A stretch of 64,000 bases of DNA, from the NCBI GenBank assembly GCA_947591245.1, contig CANQCY010000003.1, positions 54,840 to 118,839 of the forward strand. Reading direction: 5' to 3'. The stretch's first letter is position 1, and every line of letters begins with the position of its first letter. This document shows positions 1 to 9,646 of the stretch, in pieces. A program made the position numbers and the translations under genes. This stretch comes from an uncultured Lachnospiraceae bacterium. Lineage in GTDB: Bacteria > Bacillota > Clostridia > Lachnospirales > Lachnospiraceae. The notes beneath the pieces are model-generated. The model did not search any database and was not told where the DNA came from. It worked only from the letters and a program-made list of their open reading frames with translations.

Positions 1-512
1 GCGCTCATCTCCATTCTCAGGCGAATCGTAATCCATGCCGTAAAAGACGCCGTATACACAGATAGCACGTGCAGCACAAGCGCCATCACATCATCCGAAT
101 TGGCAAGAGGAATCGTTTTTACAATAAATCCGTGGTATATAAATAAGAAATTGGAGACAACCATCCCGAGGTCGACGATGCGGGTACTGCTGAATATGCT
201 CAGAAGAATGATCAGACCAGCCATAACGGGAATGATCGAGATAAAATTGTTCGTGTGAAGGGCAAAAATGACGAAATTCATCCACGACATGACAGAAATA
301 AAAACAGAACGGTCATCATAACTGCGAAACCGCTTGACGCACATTATCCAGCTGGCCGCTATGGACATGAAAATCAGCTCTTTTACATAAACGCTCCACC
401 CCGACAGCTGCGCTGTAATAAGCAGGGCGACAGCATAACAGGTAAATACGATCATCACAGTGATTTCCAGTTTTTTTTGCGTTTTTTCATCGTTATAATA
501 TTTGTCTTCCAA
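1..512 (-). CDS. Partial multi-TM membrane protein, probably N-terminal sensor part of a signalling protein; C-terminus beyond window
   Basis: Manual translation of the minus strand gives an open frame from TTG (510-512) to the window edge: LEDKYYNDEKTQKKLEITVMIVFTCYAVALLITAQLSGWSVYVKELIFMSIAASWIMCVKRF...; AAGGAAGGG upstream of TTG; absent from the supplied ORF track (no ATG start, no stop). Confidence 0.65.
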   Translation of the reverse strand, partial: MEDKYYNDEKTQKKLEITVMIVFTCYAVALLITAQLSGWSVYVKELIFMSIAASWIMCVKRFRSYDDRSVFISVMSWMNFVIFALHTNNFISIIPVMAGLIILLSIFSSTRIVDLGMVVSNFLFIYHGFIVKTIPLANSDDVMALVLHVLSVYTASFTAWITIRLRMEMS

Positions 513-558
513 TGTGAATTACCGTCCCTTCCTTAAAAATAAGCATCCGGCGCAGCAT

Positions 559-1626
559 CTATTCCAGATTTAATTTCTCTTTCATTTGCGGAATCATTTC
601 CATAAACACATCGATAATAGTCGGATCAAACTGCGTTCCCCTGCCCTCCATCATAATCTGCCAAATCCGTTCAAGCGGGCGGATCGGCGGTTTATAAACA
701 CGCTCTTCATACAGGGCGTCAAATACGTCGGCCACGGACATAATCCTCGCTGCCAGCGGGATGTTTTCGCCTTCCAGTCCGGTCGGGTAACCGCTCCCAT
801 CCCAGCGCTCATGGTGATACATGGCGATATCCTGAACGATTTTTACATAATCGTCATCTTCGACGTCGCCCAGAATCATTTTGATAATCTTCCGGCTTTG
901 CGTGGTATGCGTCTTCATCGTTTCAAATTCTTCGTCCGTCAGCTTTCCCGGTTTCATAAGAACGGCGTCCGGAACCTTAATCTTTCCAACGTCATGAAGC
1001 GGCGCCGCCTTTCTTAGATCTTCGATAAAGTCCGCTGTCAGCTCATCCGGAAAAAGATGGCGCTTATACAGTTCTTCCGCGATCATTTTCACATAAATCT
1101 GGGTATTTTTGACATGCTTTCCCGTACTTCCGTCACGGCTCTCGATCAGATTCGCCATACCGATAATGACGGAGTCCTGAATACCGCTGATCCTTCTGGC
1201 ATCCTCCATCAGCATTTCCGTCTGTTCCTGAACCATTTTCTCCAAATTTCTCTGATAGCGCTGCAGCTCAATCGTCTTGCTCACGCGGCTCAAAAGCACA
1301 TCCGGTATAAACGGCTTTGCGACAAAATCCACCGCCCCCATCTGAAAGCACCGTATCTCTGTCTCCGCCTGATTGTCCGCAGTCAAAAAAATAACGGGTA
1401 TCGACGCAGTGTCCGTGTTTTGCAAAATATGCTCCATCACCTCAAAACCATCCATTTCGGGCATGTTAATATCCAGCAAAATCAAATCCGGATGATTATT
1501 TTCCAGATATTTAAGAGCAGCCATGCCGGAATTAGTAGCAGCGATACGGTAATCCGGCAAAAGAATTTTCTGCGCCAGTGTCAGATTCGTTTTGTCATCA
1601 TCCACAACTAATATAATGTTCTTCAT
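559..1626 (-). CDS. Response regulator with receiver domain and HD-GYP phosphodiesterase domain
   Basis: MKNIILVVDDDKTNL...LILLDINMPEMDGFE receiver; HDVGKIKVPD, HHERWDGSGYPTGL HD-GYP motifs; start moved to 1626 behind a GAGAGGAAG SD. Confidence 0.92.
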   Translation of the reverse strand: MKNIILVVDDDKTNLTLAQKILLPDYRIAATNSGMAALKYLENNHPDLILLDINMPEMDGFEVMEHILQNTDTASIPVIFLTADNQAETEIRCFQMGAVDFVAKPFIPDVLLSRVSKTIELQRYQRNLEKMVQEQTEMLMEDARRISGIQDSVIIGMANLIESRDGSTGKHVKNTQIYVKMIAEELYKRHLFPDELTADFIEDLRKAAPLHDVGKIKVPDAVLMKPGKLTDEEFETMKTHTTQSRKIIKMILGDVEDDDYVKIVQDIAMYHHERWDGSGYPTGLEGENIPLAARIMSVADVFDALYEERVYKPPIRPLERIWQIMMEGRGTQFDPTIIDVFMEMIPQMKEKLNLE

Positions 1627-1680
1627 TCGCTTCCTCTCCCGCTCGAAAATCAATGTTTACTACAAGGACGCCATATAGAC

Positions 1681-1738
1681 AAAATGATAGTGCAACCGTA
1701 CATTCACCAACAGACATCCGGTTCACTATCATTTTTTC
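1681..1738. terminator. Rho-independent terminator downstream of rpsO
   Basis: AAAATGATAGTG...CACTATCATTTTTT 12-bp stem with inner AACCG/CGGTT. Confidence 0.75.
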
Positions 1739-1764
1739 ACTGTTTTGCCGTTGCCAACACAGCC

Positions 1765-2031
1765 TTACTTTCTCAATCCAAGTTTCGCAATCAAAGCGCG
1801 GTAACCTTCAAGATCCGTTCTCTTGAGATAATCAAGAAGTCCGCGTCTTTTACCGACCATTTTCAAAAGCCCGCGGCGTGAGTGGTGGTCTTTCTTATTC
1901 TCCTTCAAATGCTCCGTAAGTACGTTGATCCTCTCTGTCAAAAGGGCAACCTGCACTTCCGGTGATCCCGTGTCATTCGGCGTCCTGCCGTATTCCTTGA
2001 TAATCTCTGCTTTCCTTTCCGTCGCAATCAT
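1765..2031 (-). CDS. rpsO: 30S ribosomal protein S15
   Basis: 88 aa, [28 protein letters not shown]...[20 protein letters not shown]. Confidence 0.98.
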   Translation of the reverse strand: MIATERKAEIIKEYGRTPNDTGSPEVQVALLTERINVLTEHLKENKKDHHSRRGLLKMVGKRRGLLDYLKRTDLEGYRALIAKLGLRK

Positions 2032-2274
2032 CTTTGACGTACCTCCATAAAAATATTATAAACGCCAATCACTAAGAACCGGCCGGAGTGATCCTGGTTC
2101 TGAGCGCTGGTTCGTTTTTCATAACTATATTATCATAAAAAGCCTGTAATGTAAAGAATTTATTTTTATCGCTTCGGATTGCATCAAATTCAATCGGCCG
2201 CCCGAAAAAAGGATTGATTTTGAACAACGTTTCATGTATCATAATAGAAAAAAGCAGGAGGTCGCACATCGGAT

Positions 2275-3618
2275 ATGCTATACAAATGGCTATATAAAAT
2301 CAGCCCCACCAGAATCATCGCGCTCAGCTTTATCGCAGTTATACTGACCGGAACCATCCTGCTCTCTCTTCCGGCAGCGTCCCGGACAGGACAATGGACA
2401 AGTCCGCTTGACGCGCTGTTTACTTCGACGAGCGCCACATGCGTGACCGGATTAATTGTTGCCGATACGTTTACAAAGTGGTCTCTTTTCGGACAGCTTG
2501 TCATTCTTACCATGATACAGATCGGCGGAATCGGGCTGATGACTGTCATCTCCATGGTATTTATCCTTCTGAAAAGAAAACTCAATATGCAGGAACGAAA
2601 AGTCCTGATGCAGGCAGCGGGAAATATTCAGGTGGGCGGCATGGTGAGGCTGATCCAACGGATTTTCGCGGGAACGGCTATCATTGAAGGCATGGGGGCA
2701 GCTCTGCTCTCCATCCGATTCATTCCGAAACTCGGGTGGGCGGAAGGGATCTATTATGCTATTTTCCACTCCATCTCCGCTTTTTGCAATGCCGGTTTTG
2801 ACCTGATGGGACAGTTTCATGCCTTTTCCTCATTTACGGACTGGCAGGACGACTGGCTCGTCAACCTCACTCTGGCGTCGCTTATTATCATTGGAGGGAT
2901 CGGTTTCCTCGTATGGGAAGATATTTTAAAAAACAAATTCAAATTCTCTCGTTATACCCTGCATTCCAAACTCATACTAATCGCAGCAGGCATTCTTCTG
3001 ATAGCGGGCGCTGCCGGGTACTTTATCTTTGAATCCAGTTACACGATGAAAGGCGATGGCATCGCAGAACGGCTTTTGAAATCATTTTTCGCATCCGCTA
3101 CGATGCGGACGGCAGGGTTCAATACGATTGATTACAGCCGAATGTCCCCCTCTTCCATTCTCCTGTCCGACGTCCTTATGCTGATCGGCGGCAGCCCGGG
3201 GTCTACGGCAGGCGGGATTAAGACAACGACGATCACGGTCATATTCATTGCCATGGCGTCCATGGCCCACGGCAATTCCGACATCACCATTTTCAGAAAA
3301 CGCCTGGGAAAAGACCTTGTCAAACAGGCAGCAGTCATCCTTGTCGTATATCTGACTTACATTATGCTGGGTACGATGCTCATCTGCCATCTTGAGGGCA
3401 TCGATCTGTCCACTGTAGTATTTGAAGTAACTTCCGCCGTCTGCACTGTCGGCGTGACAATGGGCATCACCCCCGCCCTCGGCACGGTATCCCGCATTTT
3501 ACTTATCGTACTGATGTACAGCGGGCGCATCGGCGGATTTTCGCTAATGCTTGTATTTGGTGAATTAGATAAAAAAACGCCGTTAAAAAGACCAAAGGAA
3601 AAAATATTAATCGGCTGA
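2275..3618 (+). CDS. ktrB: TrkH/KtrB-family potassium channel-forming subunit
   Basis: 447 aa multi-TM; TSTSATCVTGL, FHSISAFCNAGFDL, GGSPGSTAGGIKTTT, TSAVCTVGVTMGITP selectivity-filter repeats. Confidence 0.93.
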   Translation: MLYKWLYKISPTRIIALSFIAVILTGTILLSLPAASRTGQWTSPLDALFTSTSATCVTGLIVADTFTKWSLFGQLVILTMIQIGGIGLMTVISMVFILLKRKLNMQERKVLMQAAGNIQVGGMVRLIQRIFAGTAIIEGMGAALLSIRFIPKLGWAEGIYYAIFHSISAFCNAGFDLMGQFHAFSSFTDWQDDWLVNLTLASLIIIGGIGFLVWEDILKNKFKFSRYTLHSKLILIAAGILLIAGAAGYFIFESSYTMKGDGIAERLLKSFFASATMRTAGFNTIDYSRMSPSSILLSDVLMLIGGSPGSTAGGIKTTTITVIFIAMASMAHGNSDITIFRKRLGKDLVKQAAVILVVYLTYIMLGTMLICHLEGIDLSTVVFEVTSAVCTVGVTMGITPALGTVSRILLIVLMYSGRIGGFSLMLVFGELDKKTPLKRPKEKILIG

Positions 3619-3634
3619 TATTGTGGAGGTAAAT

Positions 3635-4291
3635 ATGAAATCTATTTTAGTCGTCGGCATGGGTACTCTCGGGAGATGCCTTGCCCAGAAAATGCAGGAA
3701 TTAGGTAACGATGTAATGATTATTGACAAAGACGAAGATCTCATTCAGGAACTGTCGTCGGTTTTTGACGATGCGGTTGCCGGAGACTGCACCAATCCGG
3801 ACGTCTTAAAGAGCATCGGCGTAAACAATTTTGATATTTGTTTTGTCGCAATCGGGGAAAATTTCTACTCGTCACTGGAAATCACTTCCCTTTTAAAGGA
3901 ATTAGGGGCCGCTTACGTCGTATCCAAAGCAAAACAGGCGAGGCAGGCGGATTTTCTGAAAAAGATCGGAGCGGATGAAGTCTTTTTCCCAGAACGGGAA
4001 ATCGCTGAAAAACTGGCAATCCGTTATAATGCCACCAATATTTTTGACTATATCGAGCTGACCTCAGACTGTTCTATTTTTGAAATACCGATTATTCCGG
4101 AGTGGGTAGGCAAATCCATTATAGAAATTAATGTCCGTCAGAAATATAATGTCAATATTATCGCCATAAAAAGCGGACAAAGCATAGATCCCTTGCCCGG
4201 AGGCGATTACCGCTTTCAAAATGACGACCATATCGTAGTGATCGGGAAGTCAAAAGACGTTTTCGAATTATCTGCTAAGACCATAAGGTAA
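3635..4291 (+). CDS. ktrA: TrkA/KtrA-family NAD-binding regulatory subunit
   Basis: MKSILVVGMGTLGRCLAQKMQELGNDVMIIDKDE Rossmann motif; GTGGAGG SD upstream of 3635. Confidence 0.92.
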   Translation: MKSILVVGMGTLGRCLAQKMQELGNDVMIIDKDEDLIQELSSVFDDAVAGDCTNPDVLKSIGVNNFDICFVAIGENFYSSLEITSLLKELGAAYVVSKAKQARQADFLKKIGADEVFFPEREIAEKLAIRYNATNIFDYIELTSDCSIFEIPIIPEWVGKSIIEINVRQKYNVNIIAIKSGQSIDPLPGGDYRFQNDDHIVVIGKSKDVFELSAKTIR

Positions 4292-4311
4292 AAAGGCGCC
4301 CGCGGCGCTTT

Positions 4312-4346
4312 AAATCCCCCGAAATCATAGAGCTTTCGGGGGATTT
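4312..4346. terminator. Bidirectional terminator hairpin between convergent ktrA and ABC permease
   Basis: AAATCCCCCGAAA...TTTCGGGGGATTT 13-bp stem; a second GC-rich hairpin lies just before it (AAAGGCGCC/GGCGCTTT). Confidence 0.7.
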
Positions 4347-4353
4347 CGCTTTC

Positions 4354-5499
4354 TCACGCGCTTCTTTTCATTCTCAGGCATGCCAGTCCGGCACAGATGA
4401 CGGCAATTCCGAACAATAGATCGATTCCCATAAATCCCATAACCGGCGCCACGGAGTCGCCGGAGGCGTACCCGTCGATCCACTCGCATGCCCTGACATA
4501 CCAATAGGATGGGATAAAGTGCGCGGCACAAACGATCCCGTCCCCCATCAGCCGCAGCGGGACAAACACGCCGCCAAGGAAGCTGAATCCCAGACCGACG
4601 ACGTTTGCGGTCATGGAAATAATATTCTGGTTCGCCGCCAGTTGCCCGATCAAAAATGTAATTCCGAGCGCAGTCACAAGAAAACAGATTTCATTGGCGG
4701 CAAATAACAGTCCCCGCATCGAAAAAACGTCCAGACGCAATGCCGTCAAAAGCAGGCTGTGCAGTACGACGAGCCCGAGACCCGCCGTAACCATGCCGCC
4801 ATACAATTCGAGGTTCATTTTCCCCATCGGATATGGCGAGCTCTGAATCCTGTCCCTGACGTCTTTTTGGCGAAACACGATAAGAATCGGCCCGATTGCT
4901 CCAATGCAGATGGCAAGATAAATGTACGGCAGCAGCTGGTAATAGTAATACTCTTTTGAATGCGCGCCGCCGCTCCGGCTGTCAGCCAGCGTAACATCAA
5001 CTTCTTTTTCCAGAGCGCTCTCCGTTTTCTCCACCGCCTCAGTCTCGGAAAATCCGCCAGCGGTATAACTGCGAAAAATCCTCACATAACCGTTCGCCTG
5101 ATTTTCAAACAGCTCGCCGTATACCGTTCCCGGCACGGCTGTGATTTCCAGCAGCCGCACGTCCCTTCCATCCCGAACCGCCTCGCCGAATCCCTTTTTA
5201 ATGCGGATGGCGCAAGTGAGGTTTCGTTCATAAATTTCATCCTGTATCAGCTCCGGGTCATCCTCCATCTCTTTTTTTTCGTTGCCCTTTGACAGATATT
5301 CGATTATGCTCCCGCTCACCACGGAATTATCTTCATCAAATACAGCGAAACTGCACGATGAAGCTTCAAACATAGCTTCGTCGGGATCCTTGCCCTGTGA
5401 TGAAATAAGCGTGGAAATGGTCATAAAAATGGCAAGATACATGATTACCGTACCCTTCCGTTTGTTTAATATCCGAAAAAAGCTTTTATAAACTTGCAT
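4354..5499 (-). CDS. ABC-2 type transporter permease
   Basis: N-terminal TM, large extracytoplasmic loop, cluster of C-terminal TM helices; adjacent to second permease and ATPase. Confidence 0.88.
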   Translation of the reverse strand: MQVYKSFFRILNKRKGTVIMYLAIFMTISTLISSQGKDPDEAMFEASSCSFAVFDEDNSVVSGSIIEYLSKGNEKKEMEDDPELIQDEIYERNLTCAIRIKKGFGEAVRDGRDVRLLEITAVPGTVYGELFENQANGYVRIFRSYTAGGFSETEAVEKTESALEKEVDVTLADSRSGGAHSKEYYYYQLLPYIYLAICIGAIGPILIVFRQKDVRDRIQSSPYPMGKMNLELYGGMVTAGLGLVVLHSLLLTALRLDVFSMRGLLFAANEICFLVTALGITFLIGQLAANQNIISMTANVVGLGFSFLGGVFVPLRLMGDGIVCAAHFIPSYWYVRACEWIDGYASGDSVAPVMGFMGIDLLFGIAVICAGLACLRMKRSA

Positions 5500-6610
5500 A
5501 CTTGCTCCTCCTTACCATCAGAAAGCTCACAACTGCCAGAACAAGCGTCATCGCCGCCAGTATCGTCATATTTTCCATAAAACGGTCATATGTGCCGTAC
5601 ACATTCAGCGCATAAAAAGAATCACAGATCAGCGCCGCCGGATTGACGTCGTTGGCGATCGGAATATGCCGTTCAATCCAGTTCCGGATGCCCGAAACCA
5701 TCAGATCGCTGCATGCGCTGAAAAACAGGCTTACGCCGACCAGCATACTGATCTTTACGCCCTGACTGACCCTTGGCAGCGAACCGGCCAGCACGCCGAT
5801 GATCGTCCCCAGACTGCTTCCAAGCAGTAAAAGCAGAAGCATAGCGGCATATTTATCTCCCACGTTGATTTTAAGAACAAATTTCATGTACGCAAGCAGC
5901 AGGCTGACAATGATAAACTGCAGGCATTCACTGACAAGAAATTCAGTTATAATAATGGCCATCTTCCGCGTCGGCGTAACTCCCCTTCTCTGTCCAAGGG
6001 CGCATACGTCAGCTTGCACCTTGCAGACACGGTCACAGCTGGCGAACGACCCGAACAGGCAGGTCATGGCAAATATTGCGTAAAAATAACTGACTACGTT
6101 GTCCTGATTGCCGGAACCGCATGATTTCCGTATGCAACACTGAACCTCATCGTTCAAGCTGTCCGCCGCCTGCCGCATATGTTCCGGATGCTCGGCCGCA
6201 ACATCGCTGACCGCTATCCCGTTTTGCTGAACCTGCTGTAATATCATCTTCAAAATGGTCTCATCCATGCCGTTCTCCTTTACTTTCAAATGCATGTCTG
6301 CGCCATAAACAATCCCTTTCACCGTCCCGTCCGCCAGAAGGCGTTCAGCCTCATCCTCTTCTACCCAGTACGCCTGAATGACCTGTTCCCCACCCTCTTC
6401 CGACAATGCCGAAAATACCTGTTTCATTACAGAGCTCTCTGACACAATCGCTGTCGGAATGGCATGAAACTTTTCCGTGGCCTCAAAAATATCGCCAAAG
6501 GCAAGGTACATAAATGTAGACAGGGCAAATGGAAAAATAAAGCTCCAAAATATAATTTCTTTCGTCCTGACGACAGACTTTACCCCATACCTAAACAAAT
6601 GCCCGAACAT
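5486..6610 (-). CDS. ABC-2 type transporter permease
   Basis: MFGHLFRYGVKSVVRTKEIIFWSFIFPFALSTFMYLAFGDIFE...; 14-nt overlap with the next permease start. Confidence 0.88.
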   Translation of the reverse strand: MFGHLFRYGVKSVVRTKEIIFWSFIFPFALSTFMYLAFGDIFEATEKFHAIPTAIVSESSVMKQVFSALSEEGGEQVIQAYWVEEDEAERLLADGTVKGIVYGADMHLKVKENGMDETILKMILQQVQQNGIAVSDVAAEHPEHMRQAADSLNDEVQCCIRKSCGSGNQDNVVSYFYAIFAMTCLFGSFASCDRVCKVQADVCALGQRRGVTPTRKMAIIITEFLVSECLQFIIVSLLLAYMKFVLKINVGDKYAAMLLLLLLGSSLGTIIGVLAGSLPRVSQGVKISMLVGVSLFFSACSDLMVSGIRNWIERHIPIANDVNPAALICDSFYALNVYGTYDRFMENMTILAAMTLVLAVVSFLMVRRSKYASL

Positions 6611-6623
6611 ACAAATCCCCCTT

Positions 6624-7562
6624 CTAATCCCGCAGCCCTTTTCCGGTAATTTCCAGAAACACGTCGTTGAGCGTTGGCATTTCCGTATAGACGGCGCCGT
6701 ATGCGATGTTATTTTCGTTCATAAAATGGAGTACGCTGATGAGATTCTGCGTTCCCCCGCTGAAGTATATTTTCAGCTGCCCGTCTTCGTATGCCGCCTT
6801 ATAGACATGCGGGATTTCACGCAACCTTTCGATCTGTTCCTCCGGGCAATCCAACACTTCAAGCGTGACCGTTTCCGTATTTTTAATCATCCTCTTCAGC
6901 TCTTCTTTTGTTCCGACCGCAATAATTTTTCCCTTGTCCATAATCGCGATTCGGGTACAGATCTGCTCTACCTCTTCCATGTAATGCGAGGTATAAATAA
7001 TTGTCGCCCCCTGGCCTCTAAGCTCGACAATGCCCTCCAGAATCCGGTTTCTGCTCTGAGGGTCGACTGCCACAGTCGGCTCGTCAAAAAAAATCAATTT
7101 GGGCTTATGGGCAATACCGCAAGCGATATTGAGCCGCCGAAGCAGACCGCCGGACAGTTTTTTCGGATAAAATTTGCGGAATTCCTCCAGCCTTACGAAT
7201 GCAATCGCTTCTTCTACATATTTTTTCCGGAGTTCTTTATCCCTGATATAGAGTCCGCAGAAATAATCAATATTTTCATATACGGTAAGTTCGTCGAAAA
7301 CGGCGACGTTCTGCAGAACCACGCCGATATCCTTTTTAATATCATACGAATCCGGTTTCATTTCCTTTCCGAACACGCATATGCTTCCTTTGTCATATTT
7401 TAACAGCGACAGGATGCAGTTGATCGTCGTCGTTTTTCCAGAGCCATTCGGCCCAAGAAGCCCGAATATCTCCCCTTCCTCAATCTCCAGATTGAAGTGG
7501 TCGAGGGCGACAAGCTCTTTGTACCGCTTCACAAGATTTTTTACTTCTATCACCGCTCCCAT
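6624..7562 (-). CDS. ABC transporter ATP-binding protein (ABC-2 exporter)
   Basis: GLLGPNGSGKTTT Walker A, LSGGLLRRLNIACGI signature, LIFFDEPTVAVDP Walker B; start at MGAVIEVKN behind GGAGG. Confidence 0.96.
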   Translation of the reverse strand: MGAVIEVKNLVKRYKELVALDHFNLEIEEGEIFGLLGPNGSGKTTTINCILSLLKYDKGSICVFGKEMKPDSYDIKKDIGVVLQNVAVFDELTVYENIDYFCGLYIRDKELRKKYVEEAIAFVRLEEFRKFYPKKLSGGLLRRLNIACGIAHKPKLIFFDEPTVAVDPQSRNRILEGIVELRGQGATIIYTSHYMEEVEQICTRIAIMDKGKIIAVGTKEELKRMIKNTETVTLEVLDCPEEQIERLREIPHVYKAAYEDGQLKIYFSGGTQNLISVLHFMNENNIAYGAVYTEMPTLNDVFLEITGKGLRD

Positions 7563-7659
7563 AATTTCCTCCGTTCCGGAGCATCCGCTCCACTTTGAAT
7601 TCGTATTCATGATATCAAATCCCCGTCGGATTGAACAGTGAAAATACTCACGGATTTTC

Positions 7660-7683
7660 ATGACATTTGTCATTCTTGTCATT
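7660..7683. promoter_or_regulatory. Candidate operator: palindrome ATGACA-TT-TGTCAT plus direct repeat TTGTCATT (9-nt period)
   Basis: Sequence atgacatttgtcattcttgtcatt in the divergent intergenic region between ABC operon and histidine kinase. Confidence 0.55.
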
Positions 7684-7704
7684 TAAGCCAGAATGGGATA
7701 TACT
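7676..7704 (+). promoter_or_regulatory. Predicted sigma-A-type promoter of the histidine kinase/response regulator operon
   Basis: TTGTCA - 17 nt - TATACT. Confidence 0.65.
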
Positions 7705-7753
7705 TGTCTAAAGGATTGCACGGAAAAATTCTTTTGGAAAAGGAGGACGGCAG

Positions 7754-8836
7754 ATGAAACATCTGGGAAACAAAGCGCTGGTTTATCTTTTATGCGCCAC
7801 ATTGCTGAACGGGCTTTCCGATTACACGATTGCCGCCGTTGCCTGCATGTCTGCGGTCGCCGCTGCCTGTCTCGGCACTTTCTTTCATGCCCCGAAACCA
7901 TTTTTCTGCCTTTGCCTCGCATATTGTGCCGCAGCGCCGTTCTTTCCCGTTTTCTCTATCTTCCTGCCCGTTTTTTTCTATGACGCCGCCGGCCGCGCGA
8001 TGGGCTCCAAAGCTTCTGTCGCCTGCATACTGGCCGCAATGCTTCTTTCGCTCCACGCCCAGCCTCTTTCCACCGCCATAAGCCTTTTGATCTTCTCTGC
8101 CATCTCTTATGTATTGCAATATAACTGCTCCAAGTTAGACGAACTGACAAAACAGTTTCACCGCTACCAGGACGACAGCTCCGAATCATTTCTTTCTCTC
8201 CGGCAGAAAAACCAGGCGCTCATTGCGAAACAGGATTATGAAATCAATCTGGCAACCCTGTCCGAGCGGAACCGTATTGCGAGGGAAATCCATGACAATG
8301 TCGGACATATGCTAACCCGGTCGATTCTTCAAACCGGAGTGCTTGAGGTCATCAACAAAGACAAGGCCCTCTCCGGTCCGCTCAAGGACTTACACGCAAC
8401 TCTGGATTCCGCCATGACAAGCATCCGGAACAGCGTCCACGATCTCCACGACGAAGCCGTAAATTTACAATTTGCGCTCTCCCATATCGCAAAAACGGCT
8501 TCCATCAACGTCCATCTGGATTACGACGTGGAAACGGATATGCCGAAAGAGATGAAATACGCTTTTATCGCCATCGTCAGGGAAGCGGTCAATAATACGC
8601 AGAAACACAGCGACGCCGACCGGATCAGGATCATTGTCAAAGAACATCCCGCACTGTATCAGCTTTCAATCGAGGACAACGGAACCTGTCCCGATGAAAC
8701 AGGGAGGCAGCCGGCGCCGGACGCATCGTGCGGTATCGGTCTTGCAAATATGGAGGAACGGATCTGCGCATTAAACGGAAATATCCGGTTCTCATGGGAA
8801 CATGGCTTCCGGATCTTTATTTCCATTATGAAATGA
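7754..8836 (+). CDS. Sensor histidine kinase, NarL-type (HisKA_3)
   Basis: N-terminal TM segments; RNRIAREIHDNVGHMLTRSILQ H-box; EAVNNTQKHSDADRIRI N-box; CGIGLANMEERI. Confidence 0.93.
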   Translation: MKHLGNKALVYLLCATLLNGLSDYTIAAVACMSAVAAACLGTFFHAPKPFFCLCLAYCAAAPFFPVFSIFLPVFFYDAAGRAMGSKASVACILAAMLLSLHAQPLSTAISLLIFSAISYVLQYNCSKLDELTKQFHRYQDDSSESFLSLRQKNQALIAKQDYEINLATLSERNRIAREIHDNVGHMLTRSILQTGVLEVINKDKALSGPLKDLHATLDSAMTSIRNSVHDLHDEAVNLQFALSHIAKTASINVHLDYDVETDMPKEMKYAFIAIVREAVNNTQKHSDADRIRIIVKEHPALYQLSIEDNGTCPDETGRQPAPDASCGIGLANMEERICALNGNIRFSWEHGFRIFISIMK

Positions 8837-8855
8837 TAGGGAGGTAATTTAACCG

Positions 8856-9479
8856 ATGAAAATATGTATTGTAGATGACGACCAGCTCGTTGCCCTCTCG
8901 CTAAAAACAATTTTAGAAGCAAGCGGTCAGGTGGAAATTGCAGGAATAGGAAACAGCGGTGAAGAGGCGATTCGCCTTTACGATGAACAGAGCCCGGACG
9001 TCCTTTTGATGGATATCCGCATGAAAAACATGACTGGCCTGGAGGCAGCCATGGATATCTTAAACCGGCATCCACAGGCAAAGATCCTTCTTCTCACAAC
9101 ATTTTCAGATGACGAATACATTGTAAAAGCATTACATATCGGAGTTAAGGGATATATCCTGAAACAGGATTTTGAGAGCATCCTGCCCGCCCTCATCGCC
9201 GTACAGAACGGACAGACCGTCTTTGGAAACGAAATCACGTCCCGTCTGCCGGAACTGATGAAAACGCCTCCGTCTGCAGATCTCTCCCGTTACCGCATCA
9301 CAGAGAAAGAACTGCAGATCATTCGCAAGGTAGCGGATGGATACAACAACCGTGAAATCGCAGACCAGTTGTATTTAAGCGAAGGAACCGTGAGAAACTA
9401 CCTGAGCCAGATCCTTGAAAAGCTCGATCTGAGGGATCGAACCCAGTTGGCAGTTTTCTACTTTAAACAAATGTTGTAG
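8856..9479 (+). CDS. LuxR/NarL-family response regulator
   Basis: MKICIVDDDQLVALSLKTIL...DVLLMDIRMKNMTGLEA; C-terminal HTH ITEKELQIIRKVADGYNNREIADQLYLSEGTVRNYLSQILEKL. Confidence 0.95.
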   Translation: MKICIVDDDQLVALSLKTILEASGQVEIAGIGNSGEEAIRLYDEQSPDVLLMDIRMKNMTGLEAAMDILNRHPQAKILLLTTFSDDEYIVKALHIGVKGYILKQDFESILPALIAVQNGQTVFGNEITSRLPELMKTPPSADLSRYRITEKELQIIRKVADGYNNREIADQLYLSEGTVRNYLSQILEKLDLRDRTQLAVFYFKQML

Positions 9480-9549
9480 GAAATCCTGCTTTCGTATATT
9501 CTAAAGTTCTCTTTCAATAATGTTTCATAACATGACTGAACAATTCGCG

Positions 9550-9606
9550 ATGGAAAACTATTCTCGCTATATATTGTAACTTGCCCGCAATGAAATAGTT
9601 CTCCAT
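9550..9606. repeat. 13-bp imperfect inverted repeat (1 mismatch, 31-nt spacer)
   Basis: ATGGAAAACTATT ... AATAGTTCTCCAT. Confidence 0.6.
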
Positions 9607-9646
9607 CACAACTTATCACAACTAAAACTGCTTCTATCTCGACCAG

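Noticed and set aside
255-536. Opposite-strand ORFs in the supplied track (e.g. 255-536, 586-1017, 6477-7403, 45733-47013)
   Set aside because: They lie antisense to well-supported conserved genes, have no recognisable domains, and are Arg/His-rich as expected for antisense frames.
5486-5499. 14-nt overlap between the two ABC permease genes as a frameshift signal
   Set aside because: Ordinary operon overlap consistent with translational coupling; both frames are intact.
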